NCBI GenBank assembly: GCA_963724625.1 | Contig: CAVRVO010000029.1 | Span: 310,001 to 374,000 of the forward strand | Length of the DNA: 64,000 nucleotides | Source: DATBVX01 sp963724625 | Lineage (GTDB): Bacteria > Pseudomonadota > Gammaproteobacteria > Steroidobacterales > Steroidobacteraceae | Direction of reading: 5' to 3' | Shown: positions 26,943 through 36,698 of the stretch, piece after piece | Layout of the letters: the number at the start of each line of letters is the position of its first letter | Position numbering within the stretch: the stretch's first letter is position 1 | Notes under the pieces: generated by a model | What the model was told of the DNA's origin: nothing | The model's database searches: none | Seen by the model: only the letters and a program-made list of their open reading frames with translations | Position numbers and translations under genes: made by a program

Positions 26943-29018
26943 CTAGATCGAGAGTGCGGGACTGCCCTCGAGGATCCGCTGTTCGAGCTGTGGCCGCTCT
27001 CCCCTTTTCCACAGCAGGGCTCGGTGGACGACGCGATACAGGAGCGGTCCGCCATCAGCCTTATCGCTTCGTTCCAGCGGACGCGGGATGCACACGAACT
27101 CGCATTCCAGCGCGTCACTCGTCACACGCACCGTTGCATAGCCGTGTCCGCCCATGTCGATGAACGACAGGTGAGGCGAGAGATCGGGATTGGAGAGCCG
27201 ACGCGCGCGCTCGATGTCACCGCTCTCCTGATACTCGAGGCACGTGCGCACGCCGTGATGGAGCAGCAGGTTGATCGACGGTTCCCATGCCGCCTGGCCC
27301 GGCCTTTGCGTGAGGAACAAAGCGCGCAGCGGATGATCCTTGGGAAAGCGATGCTCGTACGCCTCCGGCAGACCCGGCGCTGAAACCGAGCCCGTGATGA
27401 ACGCGACGCCTACGGGCTCGAACTTGTCCGGCGGCAGTGATTTGGCGGCAAGACCCGCCCAGAAGCTGTGCCGGTCTCCCGCGACGGTGGCGAAGCCCGT
27501 GATGCCCGCGTCGCGTACCAGGTCGTAGATCTCGGCGCGCTCGACATAGGCAGCGCTGTGATCGCCTCCACCGAAACCTGCATATCCCGCGCCGGGCCAC
27601 GGCTTGGTGAGGTTCGGCGGCAGATTCTGCGGATCGGCGCGAAAGTCGAGCGTGCCGAGTGAATTCCCCCAGATCTTCCAGGTCGCCCCGGAAGTCTTGA
27701 GGCGCTCGAGAAACCAGGCCTTCTGTGCGAGTCCGAGAATCGTCTGCGGCGGTTGATCCTTGCAGAAGTTCGCAACCTCTTTAGTACCGAAACGGATGGT
27801 CGCCGGCGGATGACCGCCGGCATAAGCGCGGCCCGCATCGAGGATTTCCATCGCCTCTTGTGGAATGAAATCCGGAAAATCGTCGCTGGTGAACGCCGCG
27901 GCTTCCGGTCGAGTGGTCGGTTCCTCGGACCGGTAGCTGTGCTGGTCGGTGATCAGCAGGTCGACGTTGCGACCGAAACGAAGCTGGCGATATCCCGTGA
28001 GACTCGCGATCGCGCTCAGGTTGTTCGGCTCATCGCCCAGGCCCTCGGCATCGAAACGAGTGACCGGCGCATCGATCACCTTCGGCGCATCGAATCGTTC
28101 GAGCGATGTGGTGCCGGGTTGGCGCACGCGCGCTGGCTGGTATTCAAACCATGCCTGGTTGGCCGCGACCTTGCGTGTCTGCGTCGGTCGCGTCGTATCG
28201 CCAAACTTCTGAAATCCCTGCCAGCCGAGCCACGAGAACTCGTGGTTGTCCCACATCGCGACGAACGGAAAGCGCGCCCGCGCATCCTGCAGGTCCGGAT
28301 CATGCAGATAGGCGCGATACACGGCGCGGTAGTCATCGACGGTGGTGGGAATGTGGAAATCGGAGACCTTTTCACCGTGCGCGTAACGCACGAGGTCGCG
28401 CAGGCGCCGGTCGTACATGCCCTGCGGCCGGTCCTCTGGATACCAGACGATCTCGTAGATGAAGTCCCCGAGATGCAGTACGAAGCCGAGCCGTTCGGCG
28501 GCCGGTGCGCGCTCGTCCTCGAAGATCATCCGCCGATACGCGTTCTGTGCCCCCTGGCAGACGTTCTGGCAACTCACGAATGCGAACCGCACCGTGCGCG
28601 CATCGCCGTCTGCAGGTGCGGTCAGCGTGCGACCGACGCGACTGCCCGCGCCGCTGTCGTCGGTAAAGCGATACCAGTACTCGCGCGAGGGCTTCAGTCC
28701 CCCGACCAGCACGCGGCAGGTCCAGTCCGATGCAAGGCTGACGGGCGCCGACGTCGTGGCGACGACGCGGTGAAACCGCTCGTCCTCGGCGATCTCCACG
28801 GTTAGTGACGCCGAGCTCTTGCCATCAGCGAACGGACGGCGTGTCCAGAGAATGACGCCATCCGCCTGCGGATCGCCGGACGCCACGCCTTCCGGGTACA
28901 ACTCACGTCGCTCAGTCCACGCGATGCGCGAATTCCGGGCGCGCGCTTTTCCCCACGCCGCCGAGACGCCAAGGGCAGCTGCATACGCCAGGAACTCGCG
29001 CCGGCTGAGGTCGCTCAT
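26943..29018 (-). CDS. phoD: Alkaline phosphatase D-type metallophosphoesterase
   Basis: 691 residues with a twin-arginine signal at the N-terminus (LSRREFLAYAAALGVSAAWG), so exported folded through Tat. The PhoD N-terminal domain begins YPEGVASGDPQADGVILWTR. The metallophosphatase core includes FAFVSCQNVCQGAQNAYRRM, VLHLGDFIYE, FVAMWDNHEFSW, NVDLLITDQHSYR and TVAGDRHSFWAGL. These enzymes bind Ca2+/Fe3+ and hydrolyse phosphomono- or diesters in the periplasm. Length exceeds the usual 520-580 residues because of extra loops and a longer C-terminus. No Pho box was identified upstream. Confidence 0.9.
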   Translation of the reverse strand: MSDLSRREFLAYAAALGVSAAWGKARARNSRIAWTERRELYPEGVASGDPQADGVILWTRRPFADGKSSASLTVEIAEDERFHRVVATTSAPVSLASDWTCRVLVGGLKPSREYWYRFTDDSGAGSRVGRTLTAPADGDARTVRFAFVSCQNVCQGAQNAYRRMIFEDERAPAAERLGFVLHLGDFIYEIVWYPEDRPQGMYDRRLRDLVRYAHGEKVSDFHIPTTVDDYRAVYRAYLHDPDLQDARARFPFVAMWDNHEFSWLGWQGFQKFGDTTRPTQTRKVAANQAWFEYQPARVRQPGTTSLERFDAPKVIDAPVTRFDAEGLGDEPNNLSAIASLTGYRQLRFGRNVDLLITDQHSYRSEEPTTRPEAAAFTSDDFPDFIPQEAMEILDAGRAYAGGHPPATIRFGTKEVANFCKDQPPQTILGLAQKAWFLERLKTSGATWKIWGNSLGTLDFRADPQNLPPNLTKPWPGAGYAGFGGGDHSAAYVERAEIYDLVRDAGITGFATVAGDRHSFWAGLAAKSLPPDKFEPVGVAFITGSVSAPGLPEAYEHRFPKDHPLRALFLTQRPGQAAWEPSINLLLHHGVRTCLEYQESGDIERARRLSNPDLSPHLSFIDMGGHGYATVRVTSDALECEFVCIPRPLERSDKADGGPLLYRVVHRALLWKRGERPQLEQRILEGSPALSI

Positions 29019-29188
29019 GGATGCTCCCGATGCTCAGCTCTTCACCATGCCAGAACCAACGATCAGCTCAATGAGCTTGGGACTGACAGCTTGGCTGGAG
29101 TGACGTTCTTGCTATTAATGCCTGCCAGGAGCCGCCCGTAGAGCCATCCGCACCGCGGCGCCGCTCAATTCATCTCATGTCCCGCAAC

Positions 29189-29710
29189 TCACGTGCCCGG
29201 CTTGCCGGTGGCGACTTCGGACCCACCTGAAACGCGCGTGAACGCCACTCGCCACGCTTCGACCCACTTGCCCGCGGATTCCTGTTCTGTCACTGCGACG
29301 TAGCCATCCTCGCCCTTGCGCTCCCATACCGTGCGCAATGTTTGTTCCTTGCCGTCTGAGCCGATGTACTTCTCGTTGGGGAACCTGAGCGTCCGATCCT
29401 GAACTTCGACCGTCCCGGTGCTCACGCCGCCATCCGAAGCGAAGTACAGGTACTTGATCTGCTGTGTGCCCTTGTCCATCCAGTAGATCGTCTCACCTGA
29501 ATAGACAGGCTGCTCGCCACTGACGACGTGGCGATCCCGGATGAAATGCCCCTCGTACACCGGTTCGAAGCAATGCTTGTCCACCGATTTGCCGTCCGGG
29601 AACGCGCCCTGCCAGCAGTGACCGACCAGAAACTCCAGCGGTTGCAGCGGTGCGTCGGCCGCCAAAGCAGTTCCCGACATGACAAGCAAGAATAGAAATG
29701 TTCCGCGCAT
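29189..29710 (-). CDS. Exported hypothetical protein
   Basis: 173 residues from the ATG at 29710, with GAGGAG eight bases upstream. The signal peptide MRGTFLFLLVMSGTALA precedes a beta-rich domain with PLEFLVGHCWQGAFPDGKSVDKHCF at the start. The two cysteines there could form a disulfide. The fold looks lipocalin-like, but no family with known function is recognised. It lies 12 bp downstream of the DUF1761 gene and is probably part of the TetR-controlled unit. Confidence 0.7.
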   Translation of the reverse strand: MRGTFLFLLVMSGTALAADAPLQPLEFLVGHCWQGAFPDGKSVDKHCFEPVYEGHFIRDRHVVSGEQPVYSGETIYWMDKGTQQIKYLYFASDGGVSTGTVEVQDRTLRFPNEKYIGSDGKEQTLRTVWERKGEDGYVAVTEQESAGKWVEAWRVAFTRVSGGSEVATGKPGT

Positions 29711-29721
29711 GGCTGTACTCC

Positions 29722-30120
29722 TCAATGCCAAAGTCCGAGCACGAGGCCGAATACCGTGAATTGCACGGTGTGATAGCCACCGTTGATCAGGAAGAGCTTC
29801 GCGTTGCGGCGCTCGAACAGGTAGTTGATACCGAAGCTGGTCGCTACCCAGCACAGACCCGCCGAGAAACCCGCACCGAGCGCGAAGCCCAGCGCCGGCT
29901 TCGGGCCGAGGAACATTGCGAATACATACGCGGCGATCAGCGCAAGCACGAAGCCGCCGCCGAAGATGACGGCCGGTTTGCCCTTGGCGATCTGCACGTC
30001 GCTCAGTCCCGCAGCTCGTTGCCAGCTGCGACCGAACACGGGCGGCGCATACCACAGTCCGCCAATGACGAACGCGGAAACCGCCGCCACGATCACCGCC
30101 CAATGATTGATGTCACCCAT
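29722..30120 (-). CDS. DUF1761 membrane protein
   Basis: 132 residues with four hydrophobic helices. The opening WAVIVAAVSAFVIGGLWYAPPVFGRSW matches the conserved start of DUF1761, small inner-membrane proteins of unknown function. It lies 21 bp after the TetR gene with GAGGAG before its ATG. The arrangement suggests it is controlled by that regulator. Confidence 0.82.
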   Translation of the reverse strand: MGDINHWAVIVAAVSAFVIGGLWYAPPVFGRSWQRAAGLSDVQIAKGKPAVIFGGGFVLALIAAYVFAMFLGPKPALGFALGAGFSAGLCWVATSFGINYLFERRNAKLFLINGGYHTVQFTVFGLVLGLWH

Positions 30121-30140
30121 GGTGCCTCTCCTCGTTACTG

Positions 30141-30776
30141 TTATTTGCTCTTCCGACGTTTTCTTGTCTTGGTGCCTCGTTTCGGCTGCATCGCCGCCGA
30201 CGCAGCGAGCAGCTCGAAATAGGCGCGCAACTGACTCACGGAACGGTCGAAGTAGGCCACGTCACGGAAGGTCCGCGACTGCATGACGGCGCCCTCCATC
30301 GTGGTCAGCACGAACTCCGCCAGCTCGCGGGAATTGATTCGGGGCAGGCGCTCGCCCGCTTCGACGATGCAGCGCTGCACGGCCTCGGTCCACGCCAGGA
30401 AGTTCGCGGCCAGGAGCTCGCGCACCGGCGGATCAGGTTCGTGCAGCTCGAGGGCCAGTGAACCAATGGGACAGCCGTAGAAGCACTCGGTCTGCACTAC
30501 CAGCTCCCGATAGCGCGCCAGCAGCGCAAAAATGCGTTCGATCGGATCCTTGACGTGGCCCCACGCGGGCTGCAGCAGCATCTCGTCGATGCCGGAGCGG
30601 TAGGTTCCCAGCACCGCCAGCAACAGGTCCTGTTTGCCGGGAAAGAAGTGATACAGGCTCCCACTGTTCGCCTCGGAGCGCTTGAGCACATCCGCAATCG
30701 ACGTCGACGCGTAGCCCTTCTCCCAGAAGAGCTCCATGGCGGCAAACACGATGCGACTGCGGGTATCCTCGCTCAC
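30141..30776 (-). CDS. TetR-family regulator
   Basis: 211 residues from a GTG at 30776. The N-terminal TetR DNA-binding domain reads RSRIVFAAMELFWEKGYASTSIADVLKRS then SGSLYHFFPGKQDLL. The C-terminal ligand domain has FYGCPIGSLALELHE, a cysteine-containing stretch as in NemR/AcuR-like members that sense electrophiles; that link is inference. A basic tail (KPKRGTKTRKRRKSK type) ends the protein. It is first in a unit with DUF1761 and an exported protein and has a palindrome directly upstream. Confidence 0.9.
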   Translation of the reverse strand: MSEDTRSRIVFAAMELFWEKGYASTSIADVLKRSEANSGSLYHFFPGKQDLLLAVLGTYRSGIDEMLLQPAWGHVKDPIERIFALLARYRELVVQTECFYGCPIGSLALELHEPDPPVRELLAANFLAWTEAVQRCIVEAGERLPRINSRELAEFVLTTMEGAVMQSRTFRDVAYFDRSVSQLRAYFELLAASAAMQPKRGTKTRKRRKSK

Positions 30777-30780
30777 GATG

Positions 30781-30805
30781 TTGACTGAGTTGAATGCTCA
30801 ATCAA
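30781..30805. promoter_or_regulatory. TetR autoregulatory operator
   Basis: TTGACTGAG, a seven-base spacer, then CTCAATCAA: the arms pair in 8 of 9 positions. The site begins four bases upstream of the TetR start codon and therefore overlaps the ribosome-binding or promoter region, the usual arrangement for autorepression. Confidence 0.6.
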
Positions 30806-30879
30806 GTTAGACCGAGGAGGTGTAACTGTCAAGATCGGAGCGCGTCTACTCCGCGCCGGGATGTCCAGCCGCGGGCGCT

Positions 30880-31390
30880 TCAGGAGTGTGCGCTGCTCTT
30901 GTGTTCCGCTTCCTGGCCGTCGTCGCGACGGATGCGGCCAAAGAGATACCCGGCCACGGCTCCCAGGATGCCCATCGATGCGGTCAGCTGCGCTTCGGTA
31001 TTCGCAATCACGACCAGGATCGTCGTACCAAACACGATGTAGATGAGCCCGGTGGCGCTGACCACGTGCATGGCGCTCTTGTCGGTAGCCGGGAACGAGC
31101 GCAGCACCACGAACTGTGCGATCAGCGCCGTGATGCTGAGCAGGATCGCGAAGATCACCTTGTCATGCTGCTGCTCCATGCTGAACTCGTGGTAGCGCTT
31201 TGCAGCCTCCTCCGTGACGCGGGATAGAACTTCGGGGGTCGCCAGCAGTCGGGGCGACGTTGCCGTAGGCGACGCTCTTTTCGATCGCCTGCAGCTGGGG
31301 GTCGCTGACTTCTGCGAGCCCCACGCGCACGACCATGAGCGCCAACGCACTGAAGAGAATTCGTACCAGAGCTGAGCAGCGGGTACTCAT
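30880..31390 (-). pseudogene. Small membrane protein, frameshifted
   Basis: The start ATG at 31390 overlaps the upstream gene stop as ATGA. The first frame gives a signal-like segment (LVRILFSALALMVVRVGLA) and about 50 residues ending near VAYGNVAP. One base too many in the CCCC/GCTG stretch at about 31240-31260 shifts the frame. The other frame continues LLATPEVLSRVTEEAAKRYHEF and then two transmembrane helices (FAILLSITALIAQFVVL; GLIYIVFGTTILVVIA), ending SSAHS. Joined, it is roughly 168 residues. Unknown function. The shift is probably a sequencing error because both halves look coding. Confidence 0.65.
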
Positions 31391-31710
31391 GGTGTTGCCC
31401 GCAGGATGTCGAGCAGACGCTGGTAATGCCGCTCACGCGACGTGTCGCCTTCGCGAGTCGCGGTCGCGCGACTTTGCTCGAGCGTCACACCGAGCTGTTG
31501 GCGCTGCACGGCGCTCAGGTTCCGCACATCGCTCGCGAACCTCTGGTAGACCTCTTCCGGTACTGAGTTCGCGGTCGCGGCGACAACCTGGGGCGGCGAG
31601 TAGGGCAAAAGTTCGCCAGCAAAGGCTGAGAGTGGCGCGAGGAGCGCAATACCTGACAGAAATGCACGCCATCCCGTGACCGGTGAGGCGGTAGCAGCTG
31701 AGATGGCCAT
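31387..31710 (-). CDS. Exported hypothetical protein
   Basis: 107 residues from the ATG at 31710, supported by GGGAGGGA upstream; the frame is open 14 codons further but without a ribosome site. A signal peptide (GWRAFLSGIALLAPLSAFA) is followed by a short helical domain (PEEVYQRFASDVRNLSAVQRQQLGVTL) with many Arg and Gln. Not recognised. Coupled by ATGA overlap to the membrane protein gene downstream, so the two probably work together. Confidence 0.6.
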   Translation of the reverse strand: MAISAATASPVTGWRAFLSGIALLAPLSAFAGELLPYSPPQVVAATANSVPEEVYQRFASDVRNLSAVQRQQLGVTLEQSRATATREGDTSRERHYQRLLDILRATP

Positions 31711-31859
31711 GATTCCCTCCCCGCGTATGGCTGGGGTCTTAACCTTCGGCACGTGAGGCCGGACTGCACTTGATTCAGACCTGTAGCGAGCCGAGGGTTT
31801 GTCGCACCGGGCGGCGCGAACAGGGGAAGTGATCGGGGGCTGGATCGACGCCGGGCCGG

Positions 31860-32834
31860 TCAGGGAATCAGCACCGTCGATCCCATGGTTTGCCGTGATT
31901 CCAGGGCGCGATGCGCGGCCGCGGCGTCTCTCAAGGGAAACTCGGCTCCGACTTCAACGCGAAGCACGCCGGTGCGCAGGGCATTGAACACCTCGTCGGC
32001 CATCTCCTGCCGCTCTCGCCTGTCTTCGAGGTAGTGAAACAGGAGCGGCCGCGAGACCGTATTGGATTTCTCTGCGAGGAGGCTGACCGCAAATGGCGGT
32101 ACAGCGCCTGAGGATTGACCGAAGTTGATCAGGTGGCCGCGCACAGCAAGCGATTCCAGCGAGCCTGAAAACGTCTCCTTGCCTACTCCGTCGTACACGA
32201 CATCCACGCCGCGACCATGCGTGAGTTCACGCACGCGCTGAGCGAAGGGCTCCTCGTTGTAGAGGATCACGTAGTCGCAGCCGTTATCGAGCGCAATCAC
32301 TGCCTTGTGATCGTTGCCGACTGTGCCGATGACGTCGGCACCGAGATGATGTGCCCATTGGCACAGTAACCGGCCCACTCCTCCGGCAGCCGCATGTACC
32401 AGACAGAGATCTCCTGATCTGAGAGGCCGCAGCTTCTTCAACAGCATGAGAGCGGTGAGGGCCTTGACCAATCCGGCACCCACCATTCGATCGTCCAGCT
32501 CGGGCGGAAGCGGGATCACGCGATCTGCGCCGATCAGGCGCGCGTCCGCGTACGCACCATACGCTGCAGTGATGTAGCCGACGCGATCTCCGGGTTTCAA
32601 GTTGGTGACGCGCTCTCCAACCGCCTCGACGACGCCGACCGCCTCGACACCCGGAATGCCTGGCAGTGTCAGTGTCTTGTAGAGACCGCTCCTCACATAG
32701 GTGTCGTGGAAGTTGACGCCGATGACCGTTTGCCGCAGTCGAATCTCTTCTGGCGCGGGTGCGGGCAACGCGACCTCCTCCAGATGCAGCACCTCCGGCC
32801 CGCCGATCTCCCGCAGCATGATGGCCGAAGCCAT
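31860..32834 (-). CDS. NADPH:quinone oxidoreductase, zinc-free MDR family
   Basis: 324 residues of the medium-chain dehydrogenase/reductase family. The quinone-reductase signature GDLCLVHAAAGGVGRLLCQWA lies near residues 141-161 and contains the nucleotide-binding AxxGGVG. The N-terminal catalytic domain has GVNFHDTYVRSGLY and PGIPGVEAVGVVEAVG. The zinc-binding cysteines of alcohol dehydrogenases are absent. It reduces quinones or enones with NADPH. It starts two bases after the cupin gene stop, within the same unit as the M56/BlaI genes. Confidence 0.9.
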   Translation of the reverse strand: MASAIMLREIGGPEVLHLEEVALPAPAPEEIRLRQTVIGVNFHDTYVRSGLYKTLTLPGIPGVEAVGVVEAVGERVTNLKPGDRVGYITAAYGAYADARLIGADRVIPLPPELDDRMVGAGLVKALTALMLLKKLRPLRSGDLCLVHAAAGGVGRLLCQWAHHLGADVIGTVGNDHKAVIALDNGCDYVILYNEEPFAQRVRELTHGRGVDVVYDGVGKETFSGSLESLAVRGHLINFGQSSGAVPPFAVSLLAEKSNTVSRPLLFHYLEDRRERQEMADEVFNALRTGVLRVEVGAEFPLRDAAAAHRALESRQTMGSTVLIP

Positions 32835-32836
32835 GA

Positions 32837-33217
32837 TCAGGTTTCCTTGCGCAGGTAGTCGTCCGTCTTGTTCAACCAGTCCTCGCGAGGCGGAGAGAAG
32901 ACATCGACGTCGAGAGTGTCTTCGAGCGCCAGTGCCGAGTGAGGGAGGTTCGAGGGAATGACGAGCACTTCACCTGCGCGCACCACCAGCTCGTGCTCGC
33001 CCTTCTCGCCCAGATGAAAATGCAGGGCGCCGCTGATGATGTATGTCAGCTGCTCGTTGTGATGCGAATGCTGGGGAACGAAGTCGCCCTTCTTCAGGAC
33101 CACTTGCGCAATCATCATCCGCTCGCCCGTGATCAGGCGTCGGGTGATGGTGCCCTTCATGGCTTCTTCCGGAATCTCGGCCCAGCGCTGATGTTGGAAC
33201 GGGTTCTGATCGGACAC
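32837..33217 (-). CDS. Cupin-domain protein
   Basis: 126 residues with one conserved cupin barrel. Motif 1 is FVPQHSHHNEQLTYIISG with histidines and glutamate as metal ligands, and motif 2 is LVIPSNLPHSALALEDT with a histidine. Small single-domain cupins may be dioxygenases, isomerases or metabolite-binding proteins. No specific reaction can be assigned. Located between the M56/serine hydrolase gene and the quinone reductase, all on the minus strand. Confidence 0.85.
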   Translation of the reverse strand: MSDQNPFQHQRWAEIPEEAMKGTITRRLITGERMMIAQVVLKKGDFVPQHSHHNEQLTYIISGALHFHLGEKGEHELVVRAGEVLVIPSNLPHSALALEDTLDVDVFSPPREDWLNKTDDYLRKET

Positions 33218-33264
33218 CTTGCGCCCTCCTCTCTGGTGCCGAGTAGCCTACACCGACGCGCAAG

Positions 33265-36200
33265 TCAGCGCGTCGTGCCCGGCAAGATCCGACTGCCGTC
33301 CTTTGAGGCGCCATAGGGACTCTTGTATTCCCGTTCCGTCACCGGGGCGTTCTTGTCATCGCCCGCTTCCCGCACCGCCGGCAGGATGGTCGTGGGAACA
33401 TATTGATGGACTTGCTTCTGAAGCCGAGCTGTTGTAGTTGCCGGCCAGGACCGTGACGACGAGATCCAGCTCCGGGATTACCGTGATGTATTGGCCGCCC
33501 GCGCCCGTGGCCCTGACCGCGTGCACCGTACGGTCCTTGTACGGATAGTCCTCGCCCCACCAGAGATAGCCGTAGTAGGTATTGCGCAGGTGGTACAAGT
33601 GCGCGCTGGCCTGCGCCACGAAGTCCTGGCCGAGAATCCTGCGACCCTCCCAGGTCCCACCGTTGAGCATGAGCTGGCCGAACTTCATGAAGTCGCGCGG
33701 CAGAAACTCCGCGCCACCGCCACCGTAGGGGTTGCCAGCCTGATCCAGTGGCCAGGCATAGGTGTTGATCTTCATCGGTTCGCCAACCAGGCGGTCAAAA
33801 CTGTAGATGGGAAACTCTCCGGTCGCGCGTCCGACCATGCCCAGGGCAAGATTTGGGCTGGCGCTGCAGTAGACGGAGTTCTCCCCCGGCGGCGTCGCGA
33901 GCGGCACCGTCAGCGTGTAGCGGTAAAAGTCCGGCTCCTCGGTCTGTTCCCACATCTTGTCTTCATTGCCGGGAGCCTCCTCATTGGTGTCGTCGCAGAA
34001 ATAGCCGGATGACATGGTGAGCAAATGCTCGAGCGTCATCGTGCGCTTCTGCGGCTCCAGGTCCTCCGGAAAGCTCCCGCCGTTCATGACCTGATACACC
34101 GGGCTCGAGAGCTTCAGCGGCGCGCCCGCTTGCATCGCTGCGCCTACGATGACGGCGGTGACGCTTTTCGACGCCGAGCGCGTCTGGTGCAGCTTGTCGC
34201 GATGCTCGCCATGGAAATACTCCTCCAGCACCAGCTTGCCGTGCCGCGCGATCAGCACGGCGTGGATCTGCGGAGCATCGGTCGAATCCATCGGCATCTC
34301 GATGAGCTTCTGGATGAATCGCTCCATGGCCGGCCGATCGATGTTGGCCTCCTCGAGCGTCGAGGTGGTCCAGCCGTCGTCGCGGGCCGGCGGTGGGTGG
34401 TAGGTATAGCGGTCCGGCCGTTTGCCGCGCGGATAGAAGTCGCTGTCGTCGCCGTCGCGCGCAAAATCGTAGCTGCCGCCGCGACCGGGGAAGACTAACG
34501 TGATCACCTGGCGGTCGGCGTCGTAGCCTCCGGTGCCGACTTCCCTTTCGTTTCCTCCCCGCTTGCCGATCAGCTTCAATGCCTGGCCGTCGCGGACCAG
34601 CCGCTCCACTCCTTGCTGCGTGCCGAAATCGAATTCCGGATTGCGCAGCACTGCGCCCAAGCGATCCGTCCGGCCGCTGCTGCACCAGCAAATAGAAAGT
34701 GAAGGTGTCCTGGAGCGGATCGACGGTGCCACGCCAGCGATGGGCACCGTCCGGCTTGACTGATACGAGGGACAGCGCTATCGGCGCGCTCGCGCCAGCG
34801 CCGTTCACCGGCGTGCCGGGCCGAAACCAGTGGCCCAGGATATTCTTCCCCTCGAGCTTGCCGCGAAAGCTGCCCTGCTTGTCCGGCAGATCAAACGCGA
34901 GCTCGCCCTTCTCCAGGCGCATCGGCAAGCGCCGCCCCACCATATCGGCGATGTAGGTCGCGCCTTCCTTCTCAATGATCAGCGGACCGCGCGCGTCCGG
35001 ACCGAATCGCCCGTTCGCCTTCCACAGACCCAATAGCTCCTCATCAGAGGCTGCGCCAGCGAACGCCGGCGCAGGCGCCACGATGAGATGAGCCAGAATC
35101 AACGCCCCGAACAGAGCGCGGAGTCGTATCCGGCGCATGAGAAATATCGCGCGAGATCTCAAAGGAACTGAATCCGTAGCGTCACTGGACTCGAGTATCT
35201 TCGCTGGTGTCGTTGGCGTTGCTGGCAACGCTGGCGTTGCTGGTATCGCTGGTATCGCTGGTATCGCTGGTATCGCTGGTATCGCTGGTATGGGCAACGG
35301 ATCTAGTGCTTGCGCCGCGACCGACGTTCCTGCTGCAGGCTCTGAACCCGCTGATGCTGTCGCCAGAAGGAACATCAAGCACGCCAGCGGCACAAAAGCA
35401 GCGAAGAGAGCCAAAACGTCCATCGGTCCTCGTGTCCTCGACGAATCAAGAATTGCGACGACGCGGGCGTGAAGGTGCGAGCGCTGCATTACTCCCATCG
35501 CGACATCGAAAACGCCCGATCTACCGCGCGACCCCTCGGCGACGTTCAACAGGAACTGTGCGTATTCCGAGGGCTTTCCGCCGGCAAGCAACACTGCATC
35601 GTCGCAGGCCTGCTCCTGGAGTTTTCTTGCCTGCGACGCCGCGAACCAGATCACCGGGTTGTACCAGTGCACCGCGCAGGCGAGGGCCGACACAAGATTA
35701 CTGAGGTAGTCGAAGCGGCGGATGTGGGCGAGCTCGTGCAGAAGGGCATGGCGCCGTTGCGACTCCGGCCAGTCACCACCAGCACTTGGGAGCAGCAACA
35801 CTGGCCGCATCAATCCCCAGGTACATGGACCAACTACGCGGGCAGATTCGAGCACGTGCAGAGATCCGGTGAAACCCAGTTCGTTTGACACGCGATCCAG
35901 TGTCGCGGCCCAACGCCCCGCCCCCAGGGGCCGCGCTCTACGTACCCAGCGGATCAAACCGGCATGGGCAACTGCATTGCGAATCAGCAAGCTCAATGCA
36001 CCGCTGAACCAGATGATCGAGATCGTCGGCCACAGCGTTTCGGCCTGGGCGTGGGTGCTGAACTGCACCAATCGCTCCGCGGTCTGCCAAGGAAGTGGAA
36101 TCAAGTCGTAGGACGGCAAGTACAGAATGGCGAACGGCATCAGCAAGGAGAGCGTCAATGCGGATGTCCAGAGGAAATGCCGATAGGCCGCCGACTTCCT

Positions 36201-36287
36201 GGCCATGACGACGGACATCAGGCCGACGGCGATGATCAGCAACGTAGTCTTCAACGAGATGGCTGCGACCGTCGACAGATCAAGCAT
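33265..36287 (-). pseudogene. M56 sensor peptidase fused to serine hydrolase, frameshifted
   Basis: The N-terminal half is a BlaR1/MecR1-type M56 metallopeptidase: four hydrophobic helices, then HELAHIRRFDYLSN (HExxH zinc motif) and EQACDDAVL. An (Ile-Pro-Ala)n linker and another transmembrane helix follow. The C-terminal half is a class-C/S12 beta-lactamase-like serine hydrolase with TRSASKSV (SxxK). Three one-base shifts interrupt it: near 34655-34668, 33420-33430 and 33391-33400. Restored, it is roughly 1000 residues ending at the TGA at 33265 (ILPGTTR). The ATG at 36287 has GAAGGGG upstream; a GTG at 36293 overlaps the blaI stop. The shifts lie at G or C runs, suggesting sequence error. 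Confidence 0.75.
35242..35286 (+). repeat. 9-bp coding minisatellite (Ile-Pro-Ala repeats)
   Basis: Five perfect tandem copies of GGTATCGCT, flanked on the left by several degenerate copies from about 35205. On the minus strand they encode (I-P-A)n then (T-P-A)n in the extracytoplasmic linker of the M56 protein. A unit of nine bases keeps frame, so copy-number change would alter linker length without breaking the gene. Confidence 0.9.
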
Positions 36288-36289
36288 GA

Positions 36290-36697
36290 TCACTGCCCCT
36301 TCTTGCGTGCGGCGTCGATCAGTGCGCTCAGCTCATCCAGTTCGGCTTTGGTCAATTTCCGCTGCGATGAACCGAGCAACGCTGATGCGGCCCGAAGCGC
36401 CGACCCGTCGAAGAACGTGTTGACCACCTGCGCAAGGGCCTTCGCGCGCGCTTTTTGCCGGGAAACGAGTGGTGAGTAGACGTACCGCGGCCCGTCCGAG
36501 CGGTGCTGCAAGTGCTTCTTGTCGACCAGGATACGCAGCAAGGCCCGTATCGCCGAGTAGCTGGGCGGGTCCGACATTTCAGCCAGGACCTGAGCCGCCG
36601 TCGCTTCGCCGCGGCGATAGACGATATCCATGATTTGCCGCTCGCGGCGGCTCAACGATTCATGCGTCACGGGACAAGACCTGGTGGTAATTCTCAC
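36290..36697 (-). CDS. BlaI/MecI/CopY-family repressor
   Basis: 135 residues from GTG 36697, or 126 from GTG 36670, which better fits homologue length. The winged helix is LSRRERQIMDIVYRRGEATA followed by SYSAIRALLRILVDKKHLQ and YVYSPLVSRQKA, the site region cleaved in BlaI on induction. A helical dimerisation tail ends KKGQ. It lies directly before the M56 peptidase, the same order as blaI-blaR1. A perfect palindrome overlaps its promoter, suggesting autorepression. Confidence 0.92.
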   Translation of the reverse strand: MRITTRSCPVTHESLSRRERQIMDIVYRRGEATAAQVLAEMSDPPSYSAIRALLRILVDKKHLQHRSDGPRYVYSPLVSRQKARAKALAQVVNTFFDGSALRAASALLGSSQRKLTKAELDELSALIDAARKKGQ

Positions 36698-36698
36698 T

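Noticed and set aside
35205..35290. CRISPR-like repeats
   Set aside because: The repeats are 9-bp tandem units in coding frame with no spacers.
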